From Oxytricha trifallax (lineage: Eukaryota > Ciliophora > Spirotrichea > Sporadotrichida > Oxytrichidae), in NCBI GenBank assembly GCA_000711775.1, contig ARYC01001909.1, forward strand, positions 1 through 64,000: a stretch of DNA of 64,000 nucleotides. The letters run 5' to 3'. The notes beneath the pieces are model-generated. The model was not told the origin of the DNA. It saw nothing but the letters and a program-made list of their open reading frames with translations, and made no database searches. Numbering within the stretch: position 1 is the first letter of the stretch; each line of letters starts with the position of its first letter. The translations under genes and the position numbers were made by a program. Shown piece after piece: positions 49,920-60,890 of the stretch.

Positions 49920-50997
49920 ATGGTATCAAGAAAAATTGGGATTTTTGACTATATGATTTTAATAATTTTAAGTGTAATAGTTTCTCTATTTGGATTAATG
50001 TCCTTATCTAAAGCATCTAATCAGCCATTACCAGCAAACTGGTGGCTTCAGAGTAAAGCAAGACACATAAAAACTTGGCAGGAGTATTAAGATGAACTCA
50101 ATAATGGTTTTCTTAAAAATAGATTTATCTTTCTTGACTTCTATATGTAAAACTAATATAAAATGTTGAGTTAATAAGATAAACATCTTGAATCTCAAAT
50201 TATTCAATAACTTCTACTAGTTTTTAATGAATAAATAAACAAACTGTCCCTGGTGCTATAAAGTATTAGACGACTTTAATAGGTTAATAGATGATGTGAC
50301 AGAATGGTATGGTCCAGAGTAAGTAGCTTTCATATCAATTGATGGCCCATACAACAGAGACATCGCTTATTTATTTGGAGCCTAATCTTACCCCACTTTT
50401 CACTCTTCCCTTCCAACTGGAAACGGCTAACCACATAAGAAGTTCATGTATTAACCTAGAGATTACGACACTTTAAAACGTTGGGTGCTCGAGATTCTTG
50501 GAGACACTCCATTGAGACCAGGTGTAAAGTTACCCTCACATGACTAGGAAGTTGTTCTGAATTAGCTGAGGACAAACATAGATTCCATTATAAACGATCC
50601 ACATATTGCTCAATCAGAGACTGTACTACAAGCCTTCGGAGATCTCATGAAAAATATTGGAGAGTAGAGCATCAAAGAAAGCGTAAAACTTAATGACATT
50701 ATCGAATACTACCAAAATGTCATGAGTAGCAATAATGATACTAAAATAAACTTGGTCTAACAAAAATCATAAGAAGAAAATAATACTAAATAAAACTAGG
50801 GTGGTCTACTGTAAAGCGAGGGTTTTATGTAATTCATGATTGGAGCAGTAATTGGAAGTTTAACTTCATTTATACTTGTGATATATTTGAATATGAGTAG
50901 TGCTAAAAGTTTAAGTGAAAACGAGAAGAAAAGGAAAACTTAACCACCTGGAAAGACAGTTAAGAGTATGAGTGTCGATGAGGAGAAAGTAGCTTGA
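49920..50997 (+). CDS. Thioredoxin-like membrane protein 1
   Basis: Start ATG 49920 (MVSRKIGIFDYMILIILSVI), TGA 50995-50997. An N-terminal signal or membrane segment is followed by a thioredoxin fold: NRFIFLDFYM, then after an 88-bp IES QTNCPWCYKVLDDFNRLID with the redox motif CPWC, and QVAFISIDGPYNRDIAYLFG and SYPTFHSSLPTGNG (cis-Pro loop YPT). A charged helical region follows, then a second membrane segment near the C-terminus (FMIGAVIGSLTSFILVIYLN) and a short basic tail. The topology suggests an ER or secretory-pathway oxidoreductase with the thioredoxin domain in the lumen (inference). It is followed by a related gene on the same strand. Confidence 0.85.
50148..50239. other. 88-bp IES in the thioredoxin-like gene 1, pointer TAAA
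   Basis: Copies at 50148-50151 and 50236-50239. Removal gives FLDFYMQTNCPWCYKVLDDF. An in-frame GT..AG intron is also possible but would insert five extra residues before the CPWC motif. Confidence 0.65.
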
Positions 50998-51025
50998 TTA
51001 TAAATAAATTTTGAATAGTCATTTT

Positions 51026-53940
51026 ATGACTTTCCTTTTTTTTACACTTTTCTTAAAACAAAATTTAAAATTTAAATCAAACATCCTCACAATTGTGTTT
51101 ATTCTGACGATTAATTTCCTAATTTCGTGTACTCAAACAAGAACCCTTACTCTTGGAGTGAATGATAATGAAAGGGAGACAATAAAAGAACAAAAAAGCA
51201 CCCATTAATGATTGAAAAGAAATAAAAAAAATACTTAACTAATATTTACTGTTTTTCAATTTAGATTTAATGGAAATTAATTATTTTAGCAATTTTTGTA
51301 TTTTTTAAAAAGCTTTTATTATAAATTAATTGTTAATTATTAGAATTTTAAATAAATAAATTTATTAAATTTATTTATGAGAGAAAACTTTTAAATTATT
51401 AAAGTACGAAACCGCATTATTTTATAATTAATTAAGCGTGTAAAATCTTTTTTTAATATTGAGATTAATTTATATTTTTGGAATACGAACACGTGTAATA
51501 GATAGACGATGGTATTAATGAATTCTCTGACTCTCCCGATCATAGCCATATCGATTAAAATTCTTCTACAGACAAATAAAATCTAAATTAAACATCTGAC
51601 GATGAGCACGATGATGAGTTACACAACGAAGAAGATTTAGAATATGAAATAAAAATTTTTCCCTCTAAATGGTACGAAGATTCTCGAGTTCCTAGATTGA
51701 GATCACTCAAGCAATTCGAGCAAGCTTTTGAATCGGATGGTAAACATACTATAATCGAATTGTATGATCCTAAATGCAGCTACTGCTATGAATTTATGGA
51801 AGACTATCATAAACTGTACTACTACTTTGCTAAAAACTATGGAACTGACTAGATATATTGCATTATAGCAAATTACATTGTGAATTATCCATAAATAAAC
51901 TTCATAATGATATAATTACACAATAATTCTTGATGATGGATGGAACAATCCACGGATTCGATAAATATCTGACTAAATTTTAAATTAATCACTGTCCTTA
52001 CCTCATTTATATATCACCAAATAACAATAGAGAGATGAAGATAGCCTCGAGATATTAGGGTGAAATTATGGCTTATTAATATTATTAATATAAAAAAATA
52101 TAAGAAATATATTATTTGTTTGACTTTATTATTATATCTAGTATTTTTTGTTACTTATCAAGGAGTAAAGGATTGGATTTTGGAAACTATCCCTGATCTT
52201 ATATTGAAAGATGATCTAGAAGATATTTCAAATTTAATAACAATAATATTCTATAAAAATATTATAAATTATTTTAATTTGTAATATTAAAATTAATATA
52301 AAGTATACTTAAATATAAGATAATGATGATAATTAAGACGAGAACATTGATGATGACATAGAATAGGATAGTATTGATGAAGATGACATGATAGAGTTGA
52401 CTTAAGAGGAATTAGAAAGTAAAAAGTGGAGAGATAGCGATTTTCATCAATAAAGTATAATTATCAAAAAAGAGAAAGACAGACAGAGAGAGGAGAAAAT
52501 TAAAGCGTATTGTCATAAAATTAAGTAATATAGTATACCTAGTTATATATTTAAGTATATTTTATTGTGTAATTTTAAATTTAAGAATAGAAAGAATAAT
52601 TGTAAGCAAAGAAGTAATAGTAAGCGGAGGAGAAAAGGTTAAAGGAAGAGGAGAAAAAGAAAAAGGAAGAAGAAGCTATGAAGCAATCAGAAATACTATA
52701 ACAAAGGAGAATAGAAAGAACCGCTTAGTATTATTAACTATAAATTAAAACCCCGAAACCCCTTAACAAATATAAAAAATCTTTTTAATGAGAATATGAA
52801 AAGGAGAAGGAAGAAGTGAGATTGAAGAAGCTAGAAGAGCGTAAGAACAGAGACCCTAAGGATAATGTAATAAATCTTGGAGAAGCAATCGCCAATGCCA
52901 GGTTAAGAGAAAACCCCAATTATTTCTTAAATTAACAAATGGGAATGAATGTTCATGAGCCTGGTGTCAATAATATTAACTTAAATTATTCTCACATATT
53001 TTCAGACATAAATAAGTTAATTTTTTATAATTAACTTAAGCAAGATATCCTAATAAGTTCATAATCATGGGGATAGTGGGAATGCTAATTAATAGCAGCA
53101 TAAACATGAGAATATTATGAACAAAGCAGATTACAAGAAACTTTATGATTTCAATATTGGACCATAGGACACTCATGTCACTAATGACAATAAATAATAT
53201 CTAAATACTATAGCAAATTAATTAGTTAATTTCTTTTGTATAAAATATACTTAATCTTTACAAATAAATAGAGATTCAACAAATTACTTTCTTTGGTTAA
53301 TACCTTTTAAGATACATATCAGTAGAAAGTATAATTAAATATATTTAACATTTAGATCTAAACTTTGATAGTACTTATAACTTGGTAATATGTTAAATTT
53401 GTATATAATATAATAATTTCTATTATAAACAGTGTTAAAAGCCAAGAATAGGATCTTTTGAAGATATTTTAGGAATTTAACAATAAAACTAACAACATTT
53501 AAGATATTATGGTTGATAATAAAGGGGTTTATAGGTTATTTGGAGTTTATATGCTGCTTGGGTTCATTATTGGATTTGTGATGACGTCTGTGCTCTTGAG
53601 ACTTATTATTGGCAGTGTCAAAGCTCTCACCAGATATTGCATACTAATAATATTTACCTTATTTTTTATAGGATTACAAATAAATTTATTAACACTTTTT
53701 TCTCACAAGTGTAATAACAAATAATGAATAGAATGAATAGAAGTGGGAGTGGATTGAAGACATTTAAGGAAGATTAGGAGGAAGGAGGCAGTAGATATCC
53801 TAATGAAGAAATTATACTGTAAAGTGGGGATAGCAACTTATCTAAACATAAAATATAGTATATTTTATTTTCAATGATTATTTCGTAATAAATAACTTCA
53901 AAATGTAAAATTTACTATCTTCAAGAAGAAAATGAATATG
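51026..53940 (+). CDS. Thioredoxin-like membrane protein 2, interrupted by several IESs
   Basis: The first block (51026-51208) reads MTFLFFTLFLKQNLKFKSNI with a hydrophobic stretch ILTIVFILTINFLISCTQ and is probably the signal-bearing MDS. From about 51480 an acidic linker leads to the thioredoxin domain: FESDGKHTIIELYDPKCSYC (CSYC motif), DQIYCIIANYIVNYPQINFL, MMDGTIHGFDKYL, HCPYLIYISPNNNREMKIAS and RYQGEITYQGVKDWILETIP. It continues with an acidic stretch, a Lys/Glu coiled coil (EYEKEKEEVRLKKLEERKNR-like), a Gln/Asn region (NHGDSGNANQQQHKHENIMN) and a C-terminal membrane segment (LFGVYMLLGFIIGFVMTSVL), ending with a polar tail around 53940. Four IES junctions were resolved (TTC, TTA, TAT and a 10-bp pointer). 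The last exon or MDS boundary near 53650-53730 is unresolved. Confidence 0.75.
51901..51929. other. 26-bp IES, pointer TTC
   Basis: Copies at 51901-51903 and 51927-51929. The gap contains no GT dinucleotide, so it cannot be a standard intron. Deletion gives NYPQINFLMMDGTIHGFD in frame. Confidence 0.85.
52066..52153. other. 85-bp IES, pointer TTA
   Basis: Copies at 52066-52068 and 52151-52153. Removal gives RYQGEITYQGVKDWILETIP, as expected at the end of a thioredoxin fold. An in-frame GT..AG intron is a weaker alternative. Confidence 0.7.
52729..52797. other. 66-bp IES containing a telomere-like motif, pointer TAT
   Basis: Copies at 52729-52731 and 52795-52797. Removal gives RIERTAQYEKEKEEVRLKK in frame. 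The interior at 52747-52762 is AAAACCCCGAAACCCC, one base off a hypotrich telomeric repeat. Confidence 0.65.
52975..53039. other. 55-bp IES, pointer ATTAACTTAA
   Basis: The 10-bp pointer occurs at 52975-52984 and 53030-53039. Removal gives VNNINLSKISQQVHNHGDSG in frame. Confidence 0.9.
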
Positions 53941-54389
53941 ATTATAGGAAAGTAGCTTGATTAAACAATAGAATAATTATAACTTAAATATTTAATTTAT
54001 CTGACTTAATTACTTACCTCAAAATTTTAATTAAGATATCATAATGCCCTCTGGGTAAAAATTATCATTAATTTATATAATGGAAAATTATTTATTTCAA
54101 TCAATATTTTTTACTAATTTCTGCATTTGTTAAAGTATTATATTTATTTCTTGGTTTGTTATTATTCAGATATTACTGAATCTTTTATGAGTAAGACTGC
54201 TACTGACATGATTGTGATAGCTCTATATAGATTTCTAATGTGTTTATTTATATCCCCCATTCACACTCATTTCATCAATGACTCTACCACTATACATGCT
54301 TTAAATTTCATGATCATCATTACACTCTTAGTCCAAGGTGGAAGATTTGTTTTTATAGGAGTTTGGCTAGTTTTATTTTATGAAAATGT
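53941..54389. other. Intergenic DNA with a hydrophobic open frame
   Basis: AT-rich. A plus-strand frame starting at 54127 encodes hydrophobic stretches such as ALNFMIIITLLVQGGRFVFI and stays open through 54660, where it runs antisense to the coiled-coil gene. Its 3' half is most likely the antisense shadow of that gene. The 5' half could be a small membrane protein but has no support beyond the frame. Confidence 0.3.
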
Positions 54390-55450
54390 TAAGTTTCTTT
54401 TAATTTGTTTTTACTTCCTTCATTCTTTCTTATTCTATAGCTCTGCTTCTCCTCACCTCAGCTTTGTACTTTTAATTAGTATTTCATATGAATTATATAA
54501 GAATTTTTATGCAATTTTCAAGAAAAAACTTCACTTATATAAGACTTCTCACATCTTTCTTTGGCATTTGCAATTAAATCCTTCAATGTCTATATCTCGC
54601 ACTTCTACTATTAAATTTCACTTTGATTTTCTTGAATCTCCTCTTCTATACTTTCCTTAAGAGTAGTTACTTCAATTTTAAGCTCCATGCGTTCCATGTC
54701 TTTGGCAAAGAGATCACTCTCTCTTTATTCTTTGGCTGAGAGACGTTGAGTGTTTACAGTCAATATTTCAACTCTTAAGTTGTTTATAGCTCTGTCTATT
54801 TCAATGGTCTTCTAAGTCATTAAATATTTATGCTATGAATTAAATTGAGTTTTCAATGTCATTTATTAATAATCATAAACTCTGAATCATCACTTAAAAA
54901 CTATAATTAAGTCATATTGTCAATCTTAGAGTTAAGATTGTTATTCACACTACTCAGTGCTTAATTTTCTTCTTTTAGTGTTCTAAGTTACTTCTTCAAT
55001 TATTACTGTAGTTTTTCTTGATATTTTTTCTGATAAATAGTATCTTACACTATTTCAACGTGGGTTTGCATCAGTGACTTGAATTAAACGGAGACATTGT
55101 GTTTAGAGGGGGATGCTTCAAATGATTTTCTCAGTTTTTTATCAATATTATATTCTTCTTTATATTTATGGTTATTTGTCACTTGAGACATGATGTTATT
55201 GCCCAAACATATTTAAAATGCAATATTAATAATAAAATACACTACCAGATAAATTTTAAGCAATATTTCCTTGAGTTTTATTCTTGTAAGAATTGGGTGA
55301 AAAAGCTTATTTCTCACTACTATCAAAGTTAAACTGACTCTCATCTTCATCTGTGAAATTGCTTTGATTGTTGTTTCCTCCTTGATTTAATTGCTTCTTA
55401 GCTGTTTGATATTTAAATTCATTGGTAACTTAGGATTTCAATGTATTCAT
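54390..55450 (-). CDS. Coiled-coil protein, unknown function
   Basis: Minus-strand gene from ATG 55450 (MNTLKSQVTNEFKYQTAKKQ). Blocks: GGNNNQSNFTDEDESQFNFD; a gap near 55190-55260; then KYKEEYNIDKKLRKSFEASP, KSLMQTHVEIVQDTIYQKKY and QEKLQQQLKKQLRTLKEENQ. After another gap at 54830-54930 come KTIEIDRAINNLRVEILTVN, LFAKDMERMELKIEVTTLKE and EEEIQENQSEIQQQKCEIQT. The composition (Glu, Lys, Gln, Leu with heptads) indicates a long coiled coil. The 3' end is not clear; coding is seen down to about 54390. Possibly an axonemal or basal-body protein, but no family was recognised. Confidence 0.6.
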
Positions 55451-56815
55451 TTATGAGTGAGTTTAATTTGTGATAGAATAATAAAACATATAAGTATAGA
55501 TATCTGAAACTTAATAAGCATTAAATAAATAAAAACTAGAAGACAAATGTTTTTCAGTATCTTACATAATGACTTTATTACTAATTCTTTGGTTTTATTA
55601 AGCAGTTGAACTCTATTTTCATAAAATCCAACATAATTTAAATAATATTATGTTAATAAATTTCTTATAAATTATAGACTATAATTTTCTATGTCTATAA
55701 TGCATTCAAGGAATTTTTATTAATATTATAATTTTACAATTTATTAATAGTAAGATAAGATTAATTTATTTTACTTTGATAAAATCCTAAAAATGTATGT
55801 GTAATATACAATAAAAATACTATTCTCATGTAATAATCTGATTTTATTTCAATTAAATATGAAATGATGATTAATAATTTTTATATTATATTAATTTCCT
55901 TATAATTTAAAAATAGGAAAGCATGTTTAAATAAAATTAATTTTTATTCCCATTTAATAATACTGAAATCATTTATTTTACTAGAATTATAGATCATTTA
56001 ATAATATTGATTAATTTTACTATAATAGTTCTTTATAAATTAAATAATTAGTCTCTATATAAAAAATGTTATCATTGTAATTTATTTGGTTATAATTTTC
56101 TATCTTTTGTGAAGATTTTTTTTTATATTCTATTAGATTTTAATTTCTTTTAATCTATTATAAAACTCTTTAGACATTTAATTAAAGTTTTCAAGTCTAA
56201 AAAGCTACCCTATATAATAAATAAATTGTTTTTAATATTATTTATCTATAAATATTCAAGGATTTCTTATTCTTATCTAAATATTTAACTATCCCTTTAT
56301 ATACAAATTTAACAAGTATTAATGGTTTTTTAATTATCTAGACCTAGATGTACTTCTAATTTCACTTTTCATATCTAGATTCTCTTTATTGCAATTATTT
56401 GGCTTATTACTATATATCTATTAATTCTTTTCGAATTAATGAACATTATCAATATTTTTGTGAGTTTTATAACTTATTCCATTCTTATTTTGCATTTAAT
56501 TTGAAGTTAAAGCTTAGTTCTAGAGAATTCTAGGTTTATCTACATTTTTCAGCTATTCATAAGATTAAACTCTGCTAGACTGGGACGTGCTTCTATTTGA
56601 GTTAATTATTACTTATTATTAATTTTAGTTTTTGTTCACATTATTAAATTTATTTTGGAGGTTGACTGGGCTGTATTTTCTTAATCTATCCTCATGGTTT
56701 TAATTATTTTCAAGATCATTTTGGATTTGACCCTCAAGCATTAACTTTGACTTTGGGGTCTGGTAGTCTTAAATGGAAGTTGCTACCGCTTTAGAGAGGT
56801 AATTTCTTTCTTCGT
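55451..56815. other. Long AT-rich intergenic region
   Basis: About 1.36 kb, very AT-rich between 55600 and 56560, with no frame of coding character. Probably germline-limited spacer DNA. Confidence 0.55.
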
Positions 56816-58051
56816 TCATTGGTGAAATGAGAAATTAAATAAAATTAATATCCAAATGTCTCTTTCTGAAATGTCTGCATCAAAATCTTCAAAAGTTTCT
56901 TCTTTATCCTCTAACATCACATTAATTTAATTCAAATTTTAGGATAATTTAATTTAAAAATAATTCATACTTATCCCATTGAAGTTAATGCCCTCGTAAT
57001 ACTCCTTCTCTTATTCATGCAATGAACTTTTAAAGCAATATGTGTTATCAGTATATTAATCAGAACTGGATCTCTCTTGGTTTTGATAGTAATTTAGAAC
57101 CTCGTTACAATGATCTTGAGATTTAACTTTTTCTCTGATTTAATCTGGCCTCTTCACATTGTTTTAACATGTACCAGAATTGGCTTCACTACATTATCTT
57201 TAATGATGTTAATTGTGTCTCTGCGATATTTATTATATATTAACTTGCTAATTTGAGTTTTAGTATGGCACTTTTTGCAAGTTGAAGTTAAGTACAGCAT
57301 TTTAAGTTGACTAATAATTCTATGATATCATTTGAGTGTTGCTTTTTTTAGATTGAAATTGACTCTTCTGCTACTATTTAACTGATTAATATTGATTCTT
57401 GTGATGTGGATTATTTCTAGTAACAGACTGTCTTTTCTTTGTCTGTAAATTTATCTAATTAATTTGCTTCGTATGATGAGCTTGATAGTTAAAAGCATCA
57501 GACCTTTTGGTGAACATTTTATTTTGCTAACTCTTTGGTGACACTAATTAAGATTGATTGCTGTCTGATTTAGAAGTAGAAGCGTCATTGTAATCAACCT
57601 GTTGAGACTCTTAACTAAATTAAGTGGACTTTTTTCTCTGTTTCTCATAAATGGAATGTTTCTCACCTTAATTATGAATTGTTGGTGACTGAACTCTCTG
57701 ATTATTTTATGATTGATATTGAAGTGATTATCTAGCAGAAGATTGGCAGGAGTTTGTGATTGTTATATTAATGGGGTAAGTCTTATCAGTTAACATTGAT
57801 TAATTAAAGGGGATTGATGTTTTAGAGTGAGTTAAATCCTCTTGATATTACTACCTGCTATTATTGCTTTGTGAAATGTACTCAAATAAGTTAATTGATT
57901 TTACTTCAACTCCAGCTTAAATCTTGGCTTTTTTATTTGAGTTGTGCACTTAACCTGATTTTTTATCACTTGGATCTATACTTTTCGAACGAGATGATAT
58001 TCTTGCTTTCTTATTAGCCTTTTCGTTAGAGTTCTGTAAATAAGTGCTCAT
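56816..58051 (-). CDS. Gln/Asn/Ser-rich hypothetical protein
   Basis: A single minus-strand frame of 411 codons free of TGA, from ATG 58051 (MSTYLQNSNEKANKKARISS) to TGA 56816-56818. It is hidden under the standard code because it contains dozens of TAA/TAG codons. The protein is basic, Ser-rich at the N-terminus (RSKSIDPSDKKSGQVHNSNK), then strongly Gln/Asn-rich (QINQINLQTKKRQSVTRNNP, HHKNQYQSVKQQQKSQFQSK), with an acidic C-terminus (VMLEDKEETFEDFDADISER). Likely intrinsically disordered. An optional GT..AG intron near 56947-57000 cannot be excluded. Function unknown. Confidence 0.7.
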
Positions 58052-58132
58052 TTTTAATTAAAATTAAAGATTATTTGTAATTTATCTGTTAAAACTGAAT
58101 ACATATTTAGTTGAAATTATTATTATGCATCT

Positions 58133-58496
58133 ATTATCAATATATCATCGTAACATGACATCATTATAGGAATTGATTAATTTAAGTAACAAGGCCAGAG
58201 ATGGTAAAATCGGGCTTGAAGACATGGCTGGTGGTACCTTCACTATCACTAATGGAGGTGTCTTCGGATCTATGATGGGAACCCCAATTATTAACCCACC
58301 TCAAAGTGCTATTCTAGGTATGCACGCAATTAAGAACAGACCAGTCTGCGTTGGAGATAAGATCGAGGCTAGACCAATTATGTATATTGCACTCACTTAC
58401 GATCACAGAATTATCGATGGCAGAGAAGCTGTTCTATTCTTAAAAAAGATCAAGGATTGCGTAGAAGACCCCAAAAACATTCTCTTCAATTTATGA
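58133..58496 (+). CDS. DLST: Dihydrolipoyl succinyltransferase (E2o/DLST), 3' MDS, inverted
   Basis: Plus-strand block encoding the C-terminal part of the catalytic domain: [58 protein letters not shown] and [20 protein letters not shown] (catalytic His and Asp in DHRxxDG), ending DPKNILFNL and TGA. Coding starts at 58170, preceded by the 3' half of an intron ending in TTATAG. The 14-bp pointer ATTATCAATATATC at 58133-58146 matches the end of the minus-strand block at 58885-58872. The join creates a 40-bp GT..AG intron and continues VEK to [12 protein letters not shown] exactly as in the family. The block alone is not a functional gene. Confidence 0.95.
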
Positions 58497-58871
58497 TGAA
58501 CATCAGCCAGCAATTATTTCTTAAGCAGAAGTAGTTAGAATTAATATAGCAAAAGATATAGTGAAAGCCATCTAGGTTGATTACAATATGTATGCTGATT
58601 TGATTCTTAAATTATTTAAAACATCAAGTCCAATTTAACTCTTCATTTAACATCATATTTTATATTTTAGAGTATTAATGGTGTGAGGGATATCAAATTT
58701 TATTTAAAATTAGAATTTGTGAAATTTTTTATTTATTTTAGCTAATAATATATTAGCAATCATATTATCAAAAAATCAGGATTTAAGATTTTAATTTTTT
58801 CATATTCTTTGATACTTATATTCTAAATTAGCAATGTTCATTCGATTTGGCATCATCAATTATATTTTTAA
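58497..58871. other. Eliminated spacer between the two inverted halves of the E2o gene
   Basis: AT-rich, no coding. It lies between the 3' MDS (+) and the 5' block (-), and by the inversion model does not end up inside the assembled gene. Confidence 0.7.
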
Positions 58872-60251
58872 GATATATTGATAATTACCTTTTCAACACC
58901 TGCATAGTCCAAATCTTAACAGTTTCTTAGAACTGGGACAACAAGTCCAGTTGGAGTGGAAACGGCAACGCTAATATCAATAAAGTCTCTGTATACCATA
59001 TCTGAGCCATCAATAACTGCGTTAACAACTGGTTGCTCCTTAAGTGCTTGAGCTGAGGCTCTAACGAAAGCGCTCATGAATCCAAGTTTAACTCCGTGCT
59101 TCTTGGCGAAGGCCTCACCGATTTCCTTTCTGATGTTCATGAACCCACTCATATCAATTTCGTTAAAGGTGGTCAACATGGCGTTGGTGTTTTGAGAATC
59201 CTTAAGTCTTTGAGCAATCTTTAATCTCATTCTGTTCATTGGGACTCTGGTCTCAGTTCTGGTACCAGCAATGCCAACTGGAGCCTTGCCAGCTTTTTAT
59301 TGTTCAGTCTTAGGTGGTGCTGGTGGGGCTTAAGTCTTAGGTGCCTCTTGTTTGGGTGGGGCTTATTGAGGTGCCTATTCAACTTTCTTCTCTTCCTATT
59401 TAATAATTAATATCTTAGAATCTTACCTTCTTGGGAGCGGTCTCTGGTGCAGCAGTCTTTGGGGCAGCTCCACCTTTAGCGTCAGTATCAATCTCGAAGA
59501 AGTTTGCATCGACAGCGACGGTGTCTCCCTCGCTAGCGTAATATTACTTAATAACACCACCGTGTGGAGATCTGATATCAACGTTTACCTTATCTGTCTC
59601 AATAACAGCGACCACCTCATCGGCTTCTACGTATTCACCCGCCTCTATACTTATTAATGCCAAAGTGTCTCAGAAATACTTTAATTAATAATACATTCAA
59701 TTAGTATGTAGCAATATTAATCGTCATGCAAATGGAAAATCGAGATATCTGATAGCTCAGTCATCTTTTAATTAGACCACTCTCAAAGAATGGCAAGAGA
59801 CTAAGGTATTAACACGACAAGATGTAATATACTACCATCAGCACATAAGACCTTATAAAATACTCTTCCTATCTCAAATTTACTTACTCTTAACGAAAGT
59901 TTAGATTGTACCCTCAGAAATAGAGTCTCCCATCTTTGGAACCTTAACAACTTAAGCTACAAAGTTTTGTCTAAATTATTGACTCATTTTAATTGAGTTA
60001 GCTCATTCTAGTATTCCCATTATTTTTATGTAAATCTTTATATAAGTATACAAAGTTAATTTAGATCAGTTATGGTACAATAATGTATTCTTACCAGCAA
60101 AGAACCTGTGAGCTTGTGTTGCGAAGAGCAAGCTTCTGGTTGCTAAAGTATTCTAGATTTGAACTCTGAGAGATGCGTTGACTCCTGCCTTTTGGAGAGA
60201 GTGCGAATTAATCAAGCGCTTTGAGAAGTGAGTGAGATACGAAGATTGCAT
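58872..60251 (-). CDS. DLST: Dihydrolipoyl succinyltransferase (E2o/DLST), 5' block, inverted relative to its 3' MDS
   Basis: E2 subunit of the mitochondrial 2-oxoglutarate dehydrogenase complex. ATG at 60251; the N-terminus [20 protein letters not shown] is a typical presequence. The lipoyl domain reads [19 protein letters not shown] ... [20 protein letters not shown] (lipoyl Lys in ETDKV) ... [21 protein letters not shown] Pro/Ala/Lys/Gln linker follows, then the catalytic domain [40 protein letters not shown] and [29 protein letters not shown]. Introns: about 59999-60081 region and 59400-59430 (GTAAGA...AATAG); the 245-bp gap at 59649-59894 is an intron or IES. No peripheral-subunit-binding domain is visible, as usual for E2o. 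The coding continues on the opposite strand at 58170. Confidence 0.95.
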
Positions 60252-60890
60252 TTAATTTTAAGATTTAATAAAATATTTCCAATCATTAATATTGTAGGGT
60301 AGCAAATATTTTTATCAAGAATATTTTACAAATAATTATATTAATTTTAGTAATATTAAATTAATCTCAAATCTTATTCATCTCGATTTTTATTTGTCAT
60401 TGAAATAGGAATTAAGTATGACTTATTTTAATCAAATTAAATAAAATCAAAATTATTTCGATTAGACTTACAATTTTGAATTAATCTTTCGTTATCTAAG
60501 TTCGTTTATTATAAAAATTGTAAAATTGAATTAAATAGGATTAATTATAAAATAAAAGTTATTCATACTACTAAAAGATCTAACTGAAAATAGAAAATAA
60601 TCAAAATTTTTATAAGAATAAAATTTTAAAATTCCCACATTAAATTTAATATCAGTATTTATTCTTGCATAATAAATAATTCTGAACAAAAACATAAATT
60701 TTTAAATATAAAGTAGAAATAATCTAATTACAGATATAAAGACATTTTATACTAAAATTTTCAGCAATAGTTTTGATCCATACATAGAAGATATTTATTT
60801 ATATAAACTATATAATAATTTAAAATATTTAATTAAAATAAAGATAGTAACCAGCTGTGCAATAATTAGGATCACTTTCTTCCAAAGATT
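60252..60890. other. AT-rich intergenic DNA
   Basis: Very AT-rich, no coding. It contains the 5' flank of the E2o gene and the 3' flank of the kinase gene. Confidence 0.55.

Noticed and set aside
54127..54660. 177-codon plus-strand multi-membrane frame
   Set aside because: Its 3' half is antisense to a well-supported coiled-coil coding block; the hydrophobic reading of the 5' half alone is not enough for a gene call.
57040..57960. Plus-strand Trp/Cys-rich reading (SLGFDSNLEPRYNDLEIQ)
   Set aside because: It contains four TGA codons, whereas the minus-strand frame is free of TGA for 411 codons with normal composition.
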